Below, in pieces: positions 55,385 to 63,388 of a DNA stretch of 64,000 nucleotides; the first letter of the stretch is position 1, and each line of letters starts with the position of its first letter. A model generated the notes under the pieces. The model worked only from the letters and a program-made list of their open reading frames with translations, did not search any database and was not told where the DNA came from. Origin of the DNA: Hamadaea tsunoensis DSM 44101 (GTDB taxonomy: Bacteria; Actinomycetota; Actinomycetes; Mycobacteriales; Micromonosporaceae). The position numbers were made by a program, and so were the translations under genes. The DNA is taken from the NCBI RefSeq assembly GCF_000428945.1, contig NZ_AUAX01000005.1, positions 248,001 through 312,000 of the forward strand, given 5' to 3'.

Positions 55385-55957
55385 TCAGCCGGTGACGTCC
55401 GTGCCGTTGTCCGGGTTCGAGGTCGTGGTGCTGGTCGGCACCGTGACCGTCGTGGTCGTCGCCGGGGCCGTGACGGCGCCGTTCGGCGAGTAGGTCGTGT
55501 TGGTGTTGACCTTCGGATCGGTGCTCGTCGTGCTGTTGTCTATGACCTTCGTGACGTCCCGCGACGTCGCCGACGAGTACGCGTCCGACGACCCGTAGTT
55601 CTTGCTGATCTTGTCCGCGGCGACTGCCATGGTGTCCGTACCGTCGCCGTGGTCGAACAGGCGGTTGAGGGTCAGCTGGCGGATCTCGGCGTGCCGCTTC
55701 ATGGCGTCGATCAGCTCGACGAAGTTCTGGTTGGTGTAGATGTCGCCGACGGCGAGGTCGGTGGCCACCTTGTCGCGGTGCGGGAGGTAGTTCTTCGTCA
55801 GCTCGTCCATCAGCGACTTCGAGAAGGACTCCAGGTCGTCGACGTTGACCGCGATGTCCTTGTAGTCCGCGATGAAGGTGGACGGCCGGTCCTCCGGCGG
55901 AAGGTGGTGGTACAGCTGCGGATCGTAGAGCAGCTTGTCGTCGTTGTTGCCCGTCAT
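55385..55957 (-). CDS. Type VII secretion-associated protein of unknown fold
   Basis: 190 residues without signal peptide. A helical part of about 125 residues (VNVDDLESFSKSLMDELTKNYL, NQNFVELIDAMKRHAEIRQL) looks like an ESX substrate. It is followed by a Thr-rich low-complexity tail of about 50 residues. The gene is downstream of a mycosin gene with 40 bases between, in the same direction as the PPE-like gene. The fold and partner are not identified. Confidence 0.65.
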   Translation of the reverse strand: MTGNNDDKLLYDPQLYHHLPPEDRPSTFIADYKDIAVNVDDLESFSKSLMDELTKNYLPHRDKVATDLAVGDIYTNQNFVELIDAMKRHAEIRQLTLNRLFDHGDGTDTMAVAADKISKNYGSSDAYSSATSRDVTKVIDNSTTSTDPKVNTNTTYSPNGAVTAPATTTTVTVPTSTTTSNPDNGTDVTG

Positions 55958-55997
55958 GGATGCACCTCCGTCACTTTCGATGAACAGTCTGCGCGCG

Positions 55998-57164
55998 TCA
56001 GCGCCCCGGTGACCACGGCGGGCCGGCGCTCGGCGGCGGCGGGCGCCGCCGGGAGCGGCTCATCGCCACCGCGACGATCACCAGGATGATGATCAGGACG
56101 ACCGCACCGCCGGCCACCGCGAGCAGGAGCGGCAGCTTGCTGTCGCCGGAGCCGCCGCTGTCGGGCAGGGCGTCCGCCGGCGGCGAGGCGAGCGTCGGCA
56201 GCGGGCTCGACGCCTGCGCCGACGGCGACGCGCTCGAAGGCACGTCGGCGGTGAGCGCGGCGACCGGATCCACGACGCCGTAGCCGAACTGCGGGTCACG
56301 ACCGGCCGGGCCCTTGTCGACGGCCGTCGCCTCGATCCGGTGCAGCACCTCGGCCGCGCTCAGGTTCGGGAACTTCGACCAGACCAGCGCGGCCACGCCG
56401 GAGACGATCGCGGTCGCGTCGCTCGTGCCGGTGCCCTTGCGCCAGATGCCCTTCAGGCCGGTGGTCACGATGTCGACGCCGGGCGCGGCCAGTTCGACCT
56501 CCGCACCGGCTACCGAGGTGGGGGCGTGGTTGCCGTTCTTGTCGACGCCCGCGACCGCGACCACCCACGGGTACCGGGCCGGGGACGAGACCGCCGTGTC
56601 GCCCTGGTCCGTGTTCCCGGCCGCGGCGAAGATCAGTACGCCGGCCGCCTGCGCGTCGTTGACCGCGCGCAGGGTCTGGAGATCGCCGGTGTCCTGCGAG
56701 ATGTTGATGATCTTCGCGCCGTGGGCCATCGCGTACCGGATGGCGTCGGCCATCGGCTGGTCCTGGCCCTGGTACTTCGCGGTCGTGATGGTGATCGGCA
56801 GGATCTTGGCCTTGGGCGCGATGCCCAGCGCCCCGTCCTTGCCGCCCGCGCCGTGCCCGTGCGCGGCGATCAGCCCGGCCATGCCGGTGCCGTGGCCCTC
56901 ACTGTCGGAGCGGCCGTTGCCCGCGCCGCCGGGCACCACGTCGGTCCCGTCGAGCACGTTGTCCGACAGGTCCTGGTGGTCGGCGACGCCGGAGTCGATG
57001 ACCGCGACGGTGACGCCGGCACCCTGCGCGATCTGCTGCGCCTGGGCGATCTTCAGATAGTTCAGGTGCCACTGCTGTACGCGGACGTTGTCCGCGTACG
57101 CGGGGGTGGCCGCGAAAACGGCCACCACCGCGACTGCCGCCGCGACCAGGGTCCGGCGCAGCAT
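55998..57164 (-). CDS. mycP: Mycosin (type VII secretion-associated subtilisin protease)
   Basis: 388 residues. A signal peptide (about 1-25) is followed by QQWHLNYLKIAQAQ, Asp in AVIDSGVADHQDL, His in EGHGTGMAGLIAAHG, Asn in FAAAGN and Ser in GTGTSDATAIVSGVAALVW. One membrane helix (about 350-375) and an Arg/Pro tail follow. Catalytic residues look intact. Its start shares bases with the stop of the PPE-like gene (TGATG), so the two are coupled. It probably processes the secreted product of that gene. Confidence 0.92.
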   Translation of the reverse strand: MLRRTLVAAAVAVVAVFAATPAYADNVRVQQWHLNYLKIAQAQQIAQGAGVTVAVIDSGVADHQDLSDNVLDGTDVVPGGAGNGRSDSEGHGTGMAGLIAAHGHGAGGKDGALGIAPKAKILPITITTAKYQGQDQPMADAIRYAMAHGAKIINISQDTGDLQTLRAVNDAQAAGVLIFAAAGNTDQGDTAVSSPARYPWVVAVAGVDKNGNHAPTSVAGAEVELAAPGVDIVTTGLKGIWRKGTGTSDATAIVSGVAALVWSKFPNLSAAEVLHRIEATAVDKGPAGRDPQFGYGVVDPVAALTADVPSSASPSAQASSPLPTLASPPADALPDSGGSGDSKLPLLLAVAGGAVVLIIILVIVAVAMSRSRRRPPPPSAGPPWSPGR

Positions 57165-58597
57165 CACCAACGTCCGCCGATCGCCGGGCCCGGATCGATG
57201 GGGCCGGACTCCGCCGGCGCCTCGACCACCGGGGCGACGCCCTCGGCGACCTCCCACGGGTTGTCCGGGTCCCATTCGTTCTCGTGGTCGTCAGGGTTGC
57301 GCTTGCCGCGTCCGCCGACTCCGCCGCCGACCATGCCGGCACCGCGTCCGCCGACTCCGCCGCGGCCACCGCGACCCGCCAGCTCCTCCTCGGTCACGCC
57401 CGGGCCGGTACGCCCGGCCGCGCCGCCACGCCCGCCGATGACTCCACCGGCCGGGTTGACGCCGCGCACGGACCCGCCGCGGGCACCGCCCATCGGGCCC
57501 ATCCCGCCGGTCGCACCCTGGCGGCCGATGACGCCGCCGACGGGGTTGACCCGGCCGCCGCCCATCGGGCCCTCGCCCGGCACGCCGGTGAGGCCGCGGC
57601 CGCCGATGACGCCGGGCCCGGTCTTGCCGCCGGGGAACGTCGTCAGGGGACCGGTGGGGTTGGGCGGCGGGTTGATGAGGCCGCCGGGGCCGACGGGCGC
57701 CACCGGCGGGACCATGCCGATCGGCCCGGTGCCGGGCGGAGTGCTCGGCAGCGTCGAGATCGGCGCCGTCGGCATCGGCGTCGGCGCGACCGGCGGCGGC
57801 AGGGTCGTCGTGCCGGTCAGCGACGGCCCGGTGGTGGTCGGCGGGAGGAACACGGGCGGCGGGATGACCGGCGCGGTGTGGTTGCTGCCGCTGCCGGTGG
57901 TGCTTCCGCCGCCGGTGTCGCCGTCGCTGCCGCCGCCCACTTTGGAGCCGCCGGTGTCACGGCCGGCGATCTGCGGCGGCGTGTACGGCTTGGGCTCGAC
58001 CATCTTGCCGCTGCTCACGACGAGGTCGGTGCTGAGGCCGGACATGGTCTGCCGCACGGTGTCGGTGATCTGCGCCTGGCGGGCGGCCGTCGCGGGGTCC
58101 GGATTGGACCTCTGCCACGCGGCCAGCGCCGACTTGTAGCTGTTGCTGCCGGCCGTGTACTTGTTGGCGAGCTCGGTCTTCTTGCTCGTCAGGTTCTGCT
58201 CGTATGTGGACTGAGTGCCCATGTTCTTCAGGTACTCGTCGTACAGCGGCTTGACCTTGTACTGCGCCTCGGACAACGAGGAAGTCAGGTTGGAGGCGCT
58301 CGTCTTGTTGGCCACGGCCGCGTCGTAGACGTCCTGCACGCTCGTGATCAGCTCGTCCAGCTTGCCGACGTACTCCTGCGAGGCCTGGCTCTTCTCCGGC
58401 GGCCACGCCTGCGTCAGCTTGTCCCGGAAGTCCTTGAGCCGCCACAGGTTCGTGGACGCCAGATCGATCGCCTTGTCCCAGCCGCTCGACTGCGTGTACA
58501 TGGGATCGAGATTGATGCCGCTGATGTAGCTCCACATCGTGGGTACATCCAGCACATACCAGCTGGTGCCGCTGTAGGTGTCCTCTGGTGGAATCAT
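57164..58597 (-). CDS. PPE-like type VII substrate with Gly-rich tail
   Basis: 477 residues. Residues 1-190 are helical with SGTSWYVLDVPTMWSYISG and WRLKDFRDKLTQAWPPEKS, resembling the PPE/WXG class. A Gly/Pro-rich region of about 240 residues has repeated GGVIGxxG units. It ends with an acidic conserved-looking tail (HENEWDPDNPWEVAEGV). The ATG has GGAGG 9 bases upstream. With the downstream mycosin and Esx-like gene it forms one operon. Confidence 0.75.
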   Translation of the reverse strand: MIPPEDTYSGTSWYVLDVPTMWSYISGINLDPMYTQSSGWDKAIDLASTNLWRLKDFRDKLTQAWPPEKSQASQEYVGKLDELITSVQDVYDAAVANKTSASNLTSSLSEAQYKVKPLYDEYLKNMGTQSTYEQNLTSKKTELANKYTAGSNSYKSALAAWQRSNPDPATAARQAQITDTVRQTMSGLSTDLVVSSGKMVEPKPYTPPQIAGRDTGGSKVGGGSDGDTGGGSTTGSGSNHTAPVIPPPVFLPPTTTGPSLTGTTTLPPPVAPTPMPTAPISTLPSTPPGTGPIGMVPPVAPVGPGGLINPPPNPTGPLTTFPGGKTGPGVIGGRGLTGVPGEGPMGGGRVNPVGGVIGRQGATGGMGPMGGARGGSVRGVNPAGGVIGGRGGAAGRTGPGVTEEELAGRGGRGGVGGRGAGMVGGGVGGRGKRNPDDHENEWDPDNPWEVAEGVAPVVEAPAESGPIDPGPAIGGRW

Positions 58598-58818
58598 CGC
58601 CGGACCCTCCCCGCTCGAGCGATCGACGCTGAGCCTACTGTGCCATACCGGTTCCATGCCACCCCGATGCCAGCGGTATGTCCGGCAAGCGGGAACTTGG
58701 CAGAGTTGTCCGCCGGTGACCGGAAGCGACCTCGGCGAACACCTCCCGCGTGACCTCCATGGGACGCGGCCCGGCGGAGGTTCCGCCGGGCCGCGATCAG
58801 GGGAGGAACAGAGATCCG

Positions 58819-60021
58819 TCAGAACCCGGCGACGCCGTTCGGCGTACCCAGACCGGTCGGGCCGTCCCAGCCGGCGCGCGCGTTGCACCACTGGGTCGTG
58901 GTGCACGAACCGTTGCTGCCGCTGGTCACGTCGAAGAAGTTGGCCGAGCTGTACCCCGTGTACAGGGTGTTGTTGCTGATCGACGCGGCGTTGCCGGCCA
59001 GCGCGTACACGCCGGCGACGATCGGCGCCGAGGCGCTCGTGCCGCCCACGACCCACCAGCCGCTCTGGCCCGAGTAGACCGTGCTGTCGTAGACCGACAC
59101 GCCGCTGGCCGGGTCGGCCACGGCGGAGACGTCGGCCTCGGCCCGCTTGCTGCAGCCGGTGCCGAACGTCGAGGCGCCCGACAGTGCGGTGTTGTACTTC
59201 GAGCAGCCGCTGCCCGCGCTGGTCCACGCGGTCTCGGTCCAGCCGCGCGAGGTGCCCGTCGCCTTGGTCAGCTTGGTGCCGCCGACCGCGGTGACGTAGT
59301 GGGACGAGGCCGGGTACTCCGCGCCGTAGCCGCTGTCGCCCGAGGAGACGGTGATCGCGACGCCGCTGTGGTTGAAGTACGAGCCGTAGGTGGTGTCGCG
59401 CGCGTCCGAGCCGCCCCAGCTGTTGGAGACGACGGTGGCGTGCGCGGCCGCGTAGTTCTCCGCCGCGCCCAGGTTGGCGAAGCTCGACGAGGTCGCCTCG
59501 ACCAGCAGGATCTTACAGTTCGGGCAGATCGCCGAGGCCATGTCCAGGTCGAGCGAGATCTCCAGCGCCCAGCCGGCGTCGGTGGCCGGGTACGACGTGC
59601 CGCCGGTCTGGTTGACCTTCTTGAAGCAGCCGTTGGCGGTGGTGCACGCGCTCAGCCCGAACTGGGCGCGGTAGACGCCGAGGTCGGCCTCTGCCGTCGG
59701 GTCGTTGTACGCGTCGACGATCGCGATCGTCTGCGATCCGCCGTTGGAGCCGGCCAGGGCGGTCAGCTTGTACGCGTCCAGCAGGTCGACCGGGTTGAGG
59801 CCGGCCGGCGAGGCCGTGGTGGCGTGCGGCGTCGCCGAGTCCGTGCGGACCCGGGCGTGGCAGGCGGCGGAGCCGGAGGCGGCCGTCGCGCAGGTGCGCT
59901 GGGACGAGTAGTGGTGCGCGGTGGACGCCTGCGCGGCCTGTGCCGGCTGCTGTGCGAGGACGGCCGTCAGTGCGGCGGCCAGGGCGGCAAGGCCCAGCCC
60001 GGCGCGGAGTGAGGTACGCAT
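58819..60021 (-). CDS. Secreted S53-family (sedolisin) peptidase
   Basis: 400 residues. A signal peptide (about 1-29) is followed by a short propeptide. The catalytic Glu and Asp are in GWALEISLDLDMAS, the oxyanion Asp in VSSGDSGYG and the Ser in GGTSASAPIVAGV, the sedolisin pattern. Eight or more Cys suggest disulfides. A typical prodomain is missing or very short. AGGAGG lies 6 bases before the ATG. No link to the flanking genes is evident apart from secretion. Confidence 0.9.
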   Translation of the reverse strand: MRTSLRAGLGLAALAAALTAVLAQQPAQAAQASTAHHYSSQRTCATAASGSAACHARVRTDSATPHATTASPAGLNPVDLLDAYKLTALAGSNGGSQTIAIVDAYNDPTAEADLGVYRAQFGLSACTTANGCFKKVNQTGGTSYPATDAGWALEISLDLDMASAICPNCKILLVEATSSSFANLGAAENYAAAHATVVSNSWGGSDARDTTYGSYFNHSGVAITVSSGDSGYGAEYPASSHYVTAVGGTKLTKATGTSRGWTETAWTSAGSGCSKYNTALSGASTFGTGCSKRAEADVSAVADPASGVSVYDSTVYSGQSGWWVVGGTSASAPIVAGVYALAGNAASISNNTLYTGYSSANFFDVTSGSNGSCTTTQWCNARAGWDGPTGLGTPNGVAGF

Positions 60022-60323
60022 TCGAACCCTCCTGGGGGTTTGAGGGATACGCCGATGCCCACACCGGGTGATGGCGTGGGCACCTTTGATGCAGAACTGT
60101 AAATGTATAAGTTCGTGTGAGATCTCGTGAATGCGTTGCGAAAAGGCTGCGATTCGATGGGCGTACGCTGGGAATTCGCTAAGATCCACAGTGGAGGAAG
60201 TCTCCTACGAATCATAGGAGAAAGGCGATTCATCGCGCCACCGGCGGTGGACTCGCGGTCGGCTGGACCGCACCGGCGGGGGCGGGGAGTTGCCGGTCGG
60301 TACCAGCCGGCGTTGAGCTGGTC
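60022..60323. other. Divergent promoter region
   Basis: 302 bases between the S53 gene and the lipoprotein gene, AT-rich for this genome at 60085-60230. TACATT on the minus strand at 60102-60107 is a possible -10 for the protease gene. No gene or repeat is supported. Confidence 0.4.
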
Positions 60324-60926
60324 ATGAGGTTGCTCGTCGTCGCCGTCCTCGTTCTCGCCGCCGCCGGCAGCTGTGCGCCGCGGCCCGCCGGGCAGGCCGA
60401 CCGGACGGCCGTGCCCGCGCCCGACCCCCGGCTGCTCACCGTTCGTGAGATCGGCGGCGCGGGCTGGCGGGCGGCTCCCGCCCCGGAGGCCGTGGGCTGG
60501 GCGTTCGCGCTGAGCGGCTGCGCGGCGTACGCGCCCGCGGACTATCCGGCCCAGCAGCACCGGACCGCCGCGCGGGCGGCCGTGTTCACGCAGGGCCACG
60601 GCCGCACTGTGCAGATCGTGCTGGAGGAGTACGCCGACGGCTGGGCCCCGCGCGCGTTGACGGACATCCGGGCGGTGCTGACCGCCTGCCCCCGCTACCA
60701 GACGACGGCCGCCCTGGTCAGCCACACGATCGAGGACCAGCGGTTCACGGCCGACGACGCGGTGCTCGTCCGCAGCGACAGCATCCACGCCGACGATCCG
60801 GCGGTCCAGTGGTGGACGGCCGTCGTACGCCGGGGCGCGTTCGTGGCCACGGTCGCGGGCACGAACATGACCGCCGCCGAGGTGCGCCGGATCGCCGCCG
60901 CCCAGGCCGTCCGGATCGGCGGCTGA
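60324..60926 (+). CDS. Lipoprotein with putative sensor-like domain
   Basis: 200 residues. The signal peptide ends near a Cys (AAAGSCAP, residue 17), consistent with a lipoprotein. The body has FALSGCAAYAP, VLEEYADGWAPRALTDIRAVLTACPRY and repeated beta segments, like extracellular sensor domains of actinobacterial kinases with two paired Cys. No ribosome site is clear. It converges on accD with 4 bases between the stops. Confidence 0.6.
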   Translation: MRLLVVAVLVLAAAGSCAPRPAGQADRTAVPAPDPRLLTVREIGGAGWRAAPAPEAVGWAFALSGCAAYAPADYPAQQHRTAARAAVFTQGHGRTVQIVLEEYADGWAPRALTDIRAVLTACPRYQTTAALVSHTIEDQRFTADDAVLVRSDSIHADDPAVQWWTAVVRRGAFVATVAGTNMTAAEVRRIAAAQAVRIGG

Positions 60927-60930
60927 CCGG

Positions 60931-62502
60931 CTACAGCGGAATGTTGCCGTGCTTCTTCGGTGGCAGCGTCTCCCGTTTGGTGCGCAGCGTACGCAGCGCC
61001 CGCGTCACGTGCGCCCGGGTGGCCGACGGCTGGATGACGGCGTCCACATAGCCCCGTTCGGCGGCGACATACGGGTTGGCCAGCGTGTCCTCGTACTCGG
61101 CGATGAACTTGGCCCGCTCGGTGACCGGATCGGCCGCGGCGGCCAGCTCCGCGCGGTAGAGGATGTTGACCGCCCCCTGCGCGCCCATCACCGCGATCTG
61201 CGCCGTCGGCCAGGCGAAGTTCAGGTCCGCCCCGAGATGCTTCGACCCCATCACGTCGTACGCGCCGCCGTACGCCTTCCGCGTGATCACCGTGATCTTC
61301 GGGACGGTGGCCTCCGCGTACGCGTAGATCAGCTTGGCTCCGCGCCGGATGATGCCCTCCCATTCCTGGCCGGTGCCGGGCAGGAAGCCGGGCACGTCCA
61401 CGAAGGTCAGCACCGGGATGTTGAACGCGTCGCAGGTACGCACGAACCGCGCGGCCTTCTCGCTCGCCGCGATGTCGAGGCAGCCCGCGAGATGCGTCGG
61501 CTGGTTGGCCACGACACCGACCGGGTGCCCCTCGACGCGGCCGAAGCCGACCACGATGTTCTGCGCGTACAGCGGCTGGACCTCGAGGAAGTCGCCGTCG
61601 TCGAGCACCGTCTCGATGACCTGGTGGATGTCGTAGGGCTGGTTGGCCGAGTCCGGGATCAGCGTGTCGAGCGCGCCGTCGGAGTCGGTGGGCTCCAGCG
61701 ACGCCGTCACCGGGTACGCCGGAGCCTCGTCCATGTTGTTCGAGGGCAGGTACGCCAGCAGCGCCTTCACGTACTCGACGGCGTCTTCCTCGTCGGCCGC
61801 CAGATAGTGCGCGTTGCCGGACTTCGTGTTGTGCGTACGCGCCCCGCCGAGTTCCTCGAACCCGACGTCCTCACCGGTGACGGTCTTGATCACGTCCGGG
61901 CCGGTGATGAACATGTGCGACGTCTGGTCGACCATCACGGTGAAGTCCGTGACCGCCGGCGAGTACACCGCGCCACCCGCGCACGGCCCCATGACCAGCG
62001 AGATCTGCGGGATGACGCCGGACGCCCGTACGTTGCGGAAGAAGATCTCGCCGTACAGGCCCAGCGAGACGACGCCTTCCTGGATCCGCGCGCCGCCGGA
62101 GTCGTTGATCCCGACGACCGGGCAGCCGATCTTCATCGCCAGGTCCATGACCTTGACGATCTTCTCGCCGAACACCTCGCCCAGCGACCCGCCGAACACC
62201 GTGAAGTCCTGCGCGAACACGCACACCTGACGCCCGCCGACCGTGCCGTACCCGGTCACCACGCCGTCGCCGTAAGGCCGTGTCTTCTCCAGGCCGAAGT
62301 TCTGCGACCGGTGCCGCGCCAACTCGTCGAGCTCCACGAAGCTGCCCTCGTCGAGCAGCATCGCGATCCGCTCGCGGGCGGTCCGCTTGCCCCGCGCGTG
62401 CTGCTTCTCCACGGCCCGCGCCGAGCCGGCGTGCACGGCCTCGTCGATGTGGGCGGCGAGGAGGGCCAGCTTGCCGGCGGTGGTGTGGGGATCGGGCGTC
62501 AT
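60931..62502 (-). CDS. Acyl-CoA carboxylase beta subunit (AccD/PccB type)
   Basis: 523 residues, two crotonase-like halves. The segments [54 protein letters not shown] and [20 protein letters not shown] are typical of the family. The Asp in [15 protein letters not shown] aligns with the residue that favours propionyl-CoA in Streptomyces PccB; enzymes specific for acetyl-CoA have Ile. It is therefore probably a propionyl-CoA carboxylase subunit. The ATG is preceded at 7 bases by TAGGAT. Confidence 0.93.
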   Translation of the reverse strand: MTPDPHTTAGKLALLAAHIDEAVHAGSARAVEKQHARGKRTARERIAMLLDEGSFVELDELARHRSQNFGLEKTRPYGDGVVTGYGTVGGRQVCVFAQDFTVFGGSLGEVFGEKIVKVMDLAMKIGCPVVGINDSGGARIQEGVVSLGLYGEIFFRNVRASGVIPQISLVMGPCAGGAVYSPAVTDFTVMVDQTSHMFITGPDVIKTVTGEDVGFEELGGARTHNTKSGNAHYLAADEEDAVEYVKALLAYLPSNNMDEAPAYPVTASLEPTDSDGALDTLIPDSANQPYDIHQVIETVLDDGDFLEVQPLYAQNIVVGFGRVEGHPVGVVANQPTHLAGCLDIAASEKAARFVRTCDAFNIPVLTFVDVPGFLPGTGQEWEGIIRRGAKLIYAYAEATVPKITVITRKAYGGAYDVMGSKHLGADLNFAWPTAQIAVMGAQGAVNILYRAELAAAADPVTERAKFIAEYEDTLANPYVAAERGYVDAVIQPSATRAHVTRALRTLRTKRETLPPKKHGNIPL

Positions 62503-62509
62503 GCGCTCG

Positions 62510-62515
62510 ATCCTA
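62510..62515 (-). promoter_or_regulatory. -10 box of accD (leaderless pattern)
   Basis: TAGGAT on the minus strand, 7 bases before the accD ATG. Confidence 0.5.
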
Positions 62516-62564
62516 AATCAGCGTTCAGGAGAAAATCTGTGACTGTGGTCATTCCTGAGATTCA

Positions 62565-62712
62565 AGATCAAATTCTGGAGGATAAAGATCATTTTGTCCC
62601 GGGTTCGTCGATCTCACCTCCGCTCCTCGCGCGGGAGACCGTTCCGGCCCTGGGGGGCCTCCACTGCCAGGTGAGTGGGGCGACGCATCGTTCGCCGTCG
62701 GCCGGTCGCGCT
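62565..62712. repeat. Structured dispersed element, copy 2
   Basis: Same element as at 587-733, in the same orientation. It differs mainly in the AT-rich left part and in the loop and one base pair of the hairpin at 62646-62659 (GGCCC/GGGCC against GGCGC/GCGCC). The right end overlaps the stop codon of the putative immunity gene, and the left end lies about 50 bases from the accD -10 box. Confidence 0.7.
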
Positions 62713-63388
62713 ATTCGGCGGCGAAAAAGACGTCGCCCGCGGCGATCTGTGCGGCTGTCGCTCCGCTCAGGCTGACGAGGCCCTTGGCGCCGTCGGCGAG
62801 CTCTGTGGCCATGCCGTCGCGGAGGCGGACTCCGGCCACGGTGACGCGCTCGTCGGTGCCGTGCCGGATGAACTCGGCGCCTACGGTGATCGGGCCGCCG
62901 GTTGCCGAGGCGCCGCAGAGGGCCAGGGTTTCGTCGCCGGTGCCGGTGACTTCGCGGACGAGGATGACGTCGAGGCGTACGCGGTCGTCGGCCGAGGCCG
63001 GGCGCGGGGTCAGGAGCGTGCGGTTGGCTTCGAAGATCTCGATAAGCTCTTCGCGCTCGACGGTCGGCGGCACGTAGGCGGCGGCGCGGATGCGGGCGAG
63101 GAACTCCTCAGGCAGGTCCATGTCGTAGGTGGCCACGAGGTACGCGGCCATCGTCGGCCACGCCCATTCCCCGTCGGTACGCACACCGGACCCGCCGTCG
63201 ACGGTCTGCGTCCCGCCGATGGGGTCCTGCTCCGGGCCCGGGACGGCGATGAGCGTCGTACCCCGGTCGAGGTACGCGACGACCCGGTCGCGGTCGATGA
63301 GGCGGATCCGGTCGCCCAGCACGGATCGGGGTTCGACCCCGGTCCCGACGGTGTAGCCGAGGGCGTCGTAGAAGCCGGCGTACCTCAT
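62711..63388 (-). CDS. Putative immunity protein next to a polymorphic toxin
   Basis: 225 residues, no signal or membrane segment, family not recognised. The N-terminal half (YAGFYDALGYTVGTGVEP, then WAWPTMAAYLVATYDMDLP) is mixed alpha/beta. The C-terminal 95 residues (VRLDVILVREVTGTGDETLAL, DERVTVAGVRLRDG, AAQIAAGDVFFA) look like a beta-barrel of the EF-Tu domain II type. The ATG overlaps the toxin stop as ATGA, the typical arrangement for toxin then immunity. Function is inferred from position only. Confidence 0.55.
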   Translation of the reverse strand: MRYAGFYDALGYTVGTGVEPRSVLGDRIRLIDRDRVVAYLDRGTTLIAVPGPEQDPIGGTQTVDGGSGVRTDGEWAWPTMAAYLVATYDMDLPEEFLARIRAAAYVPPTVEREELIEIFEANRTLLTPRPASADDRVRLDVILVREVTGTGDETLALCGASATGGPITVGAEFIRHGTDERVTVAGVRLRDGMATELADGAKGLVSLSGATAAQIAAGDVFFAAE

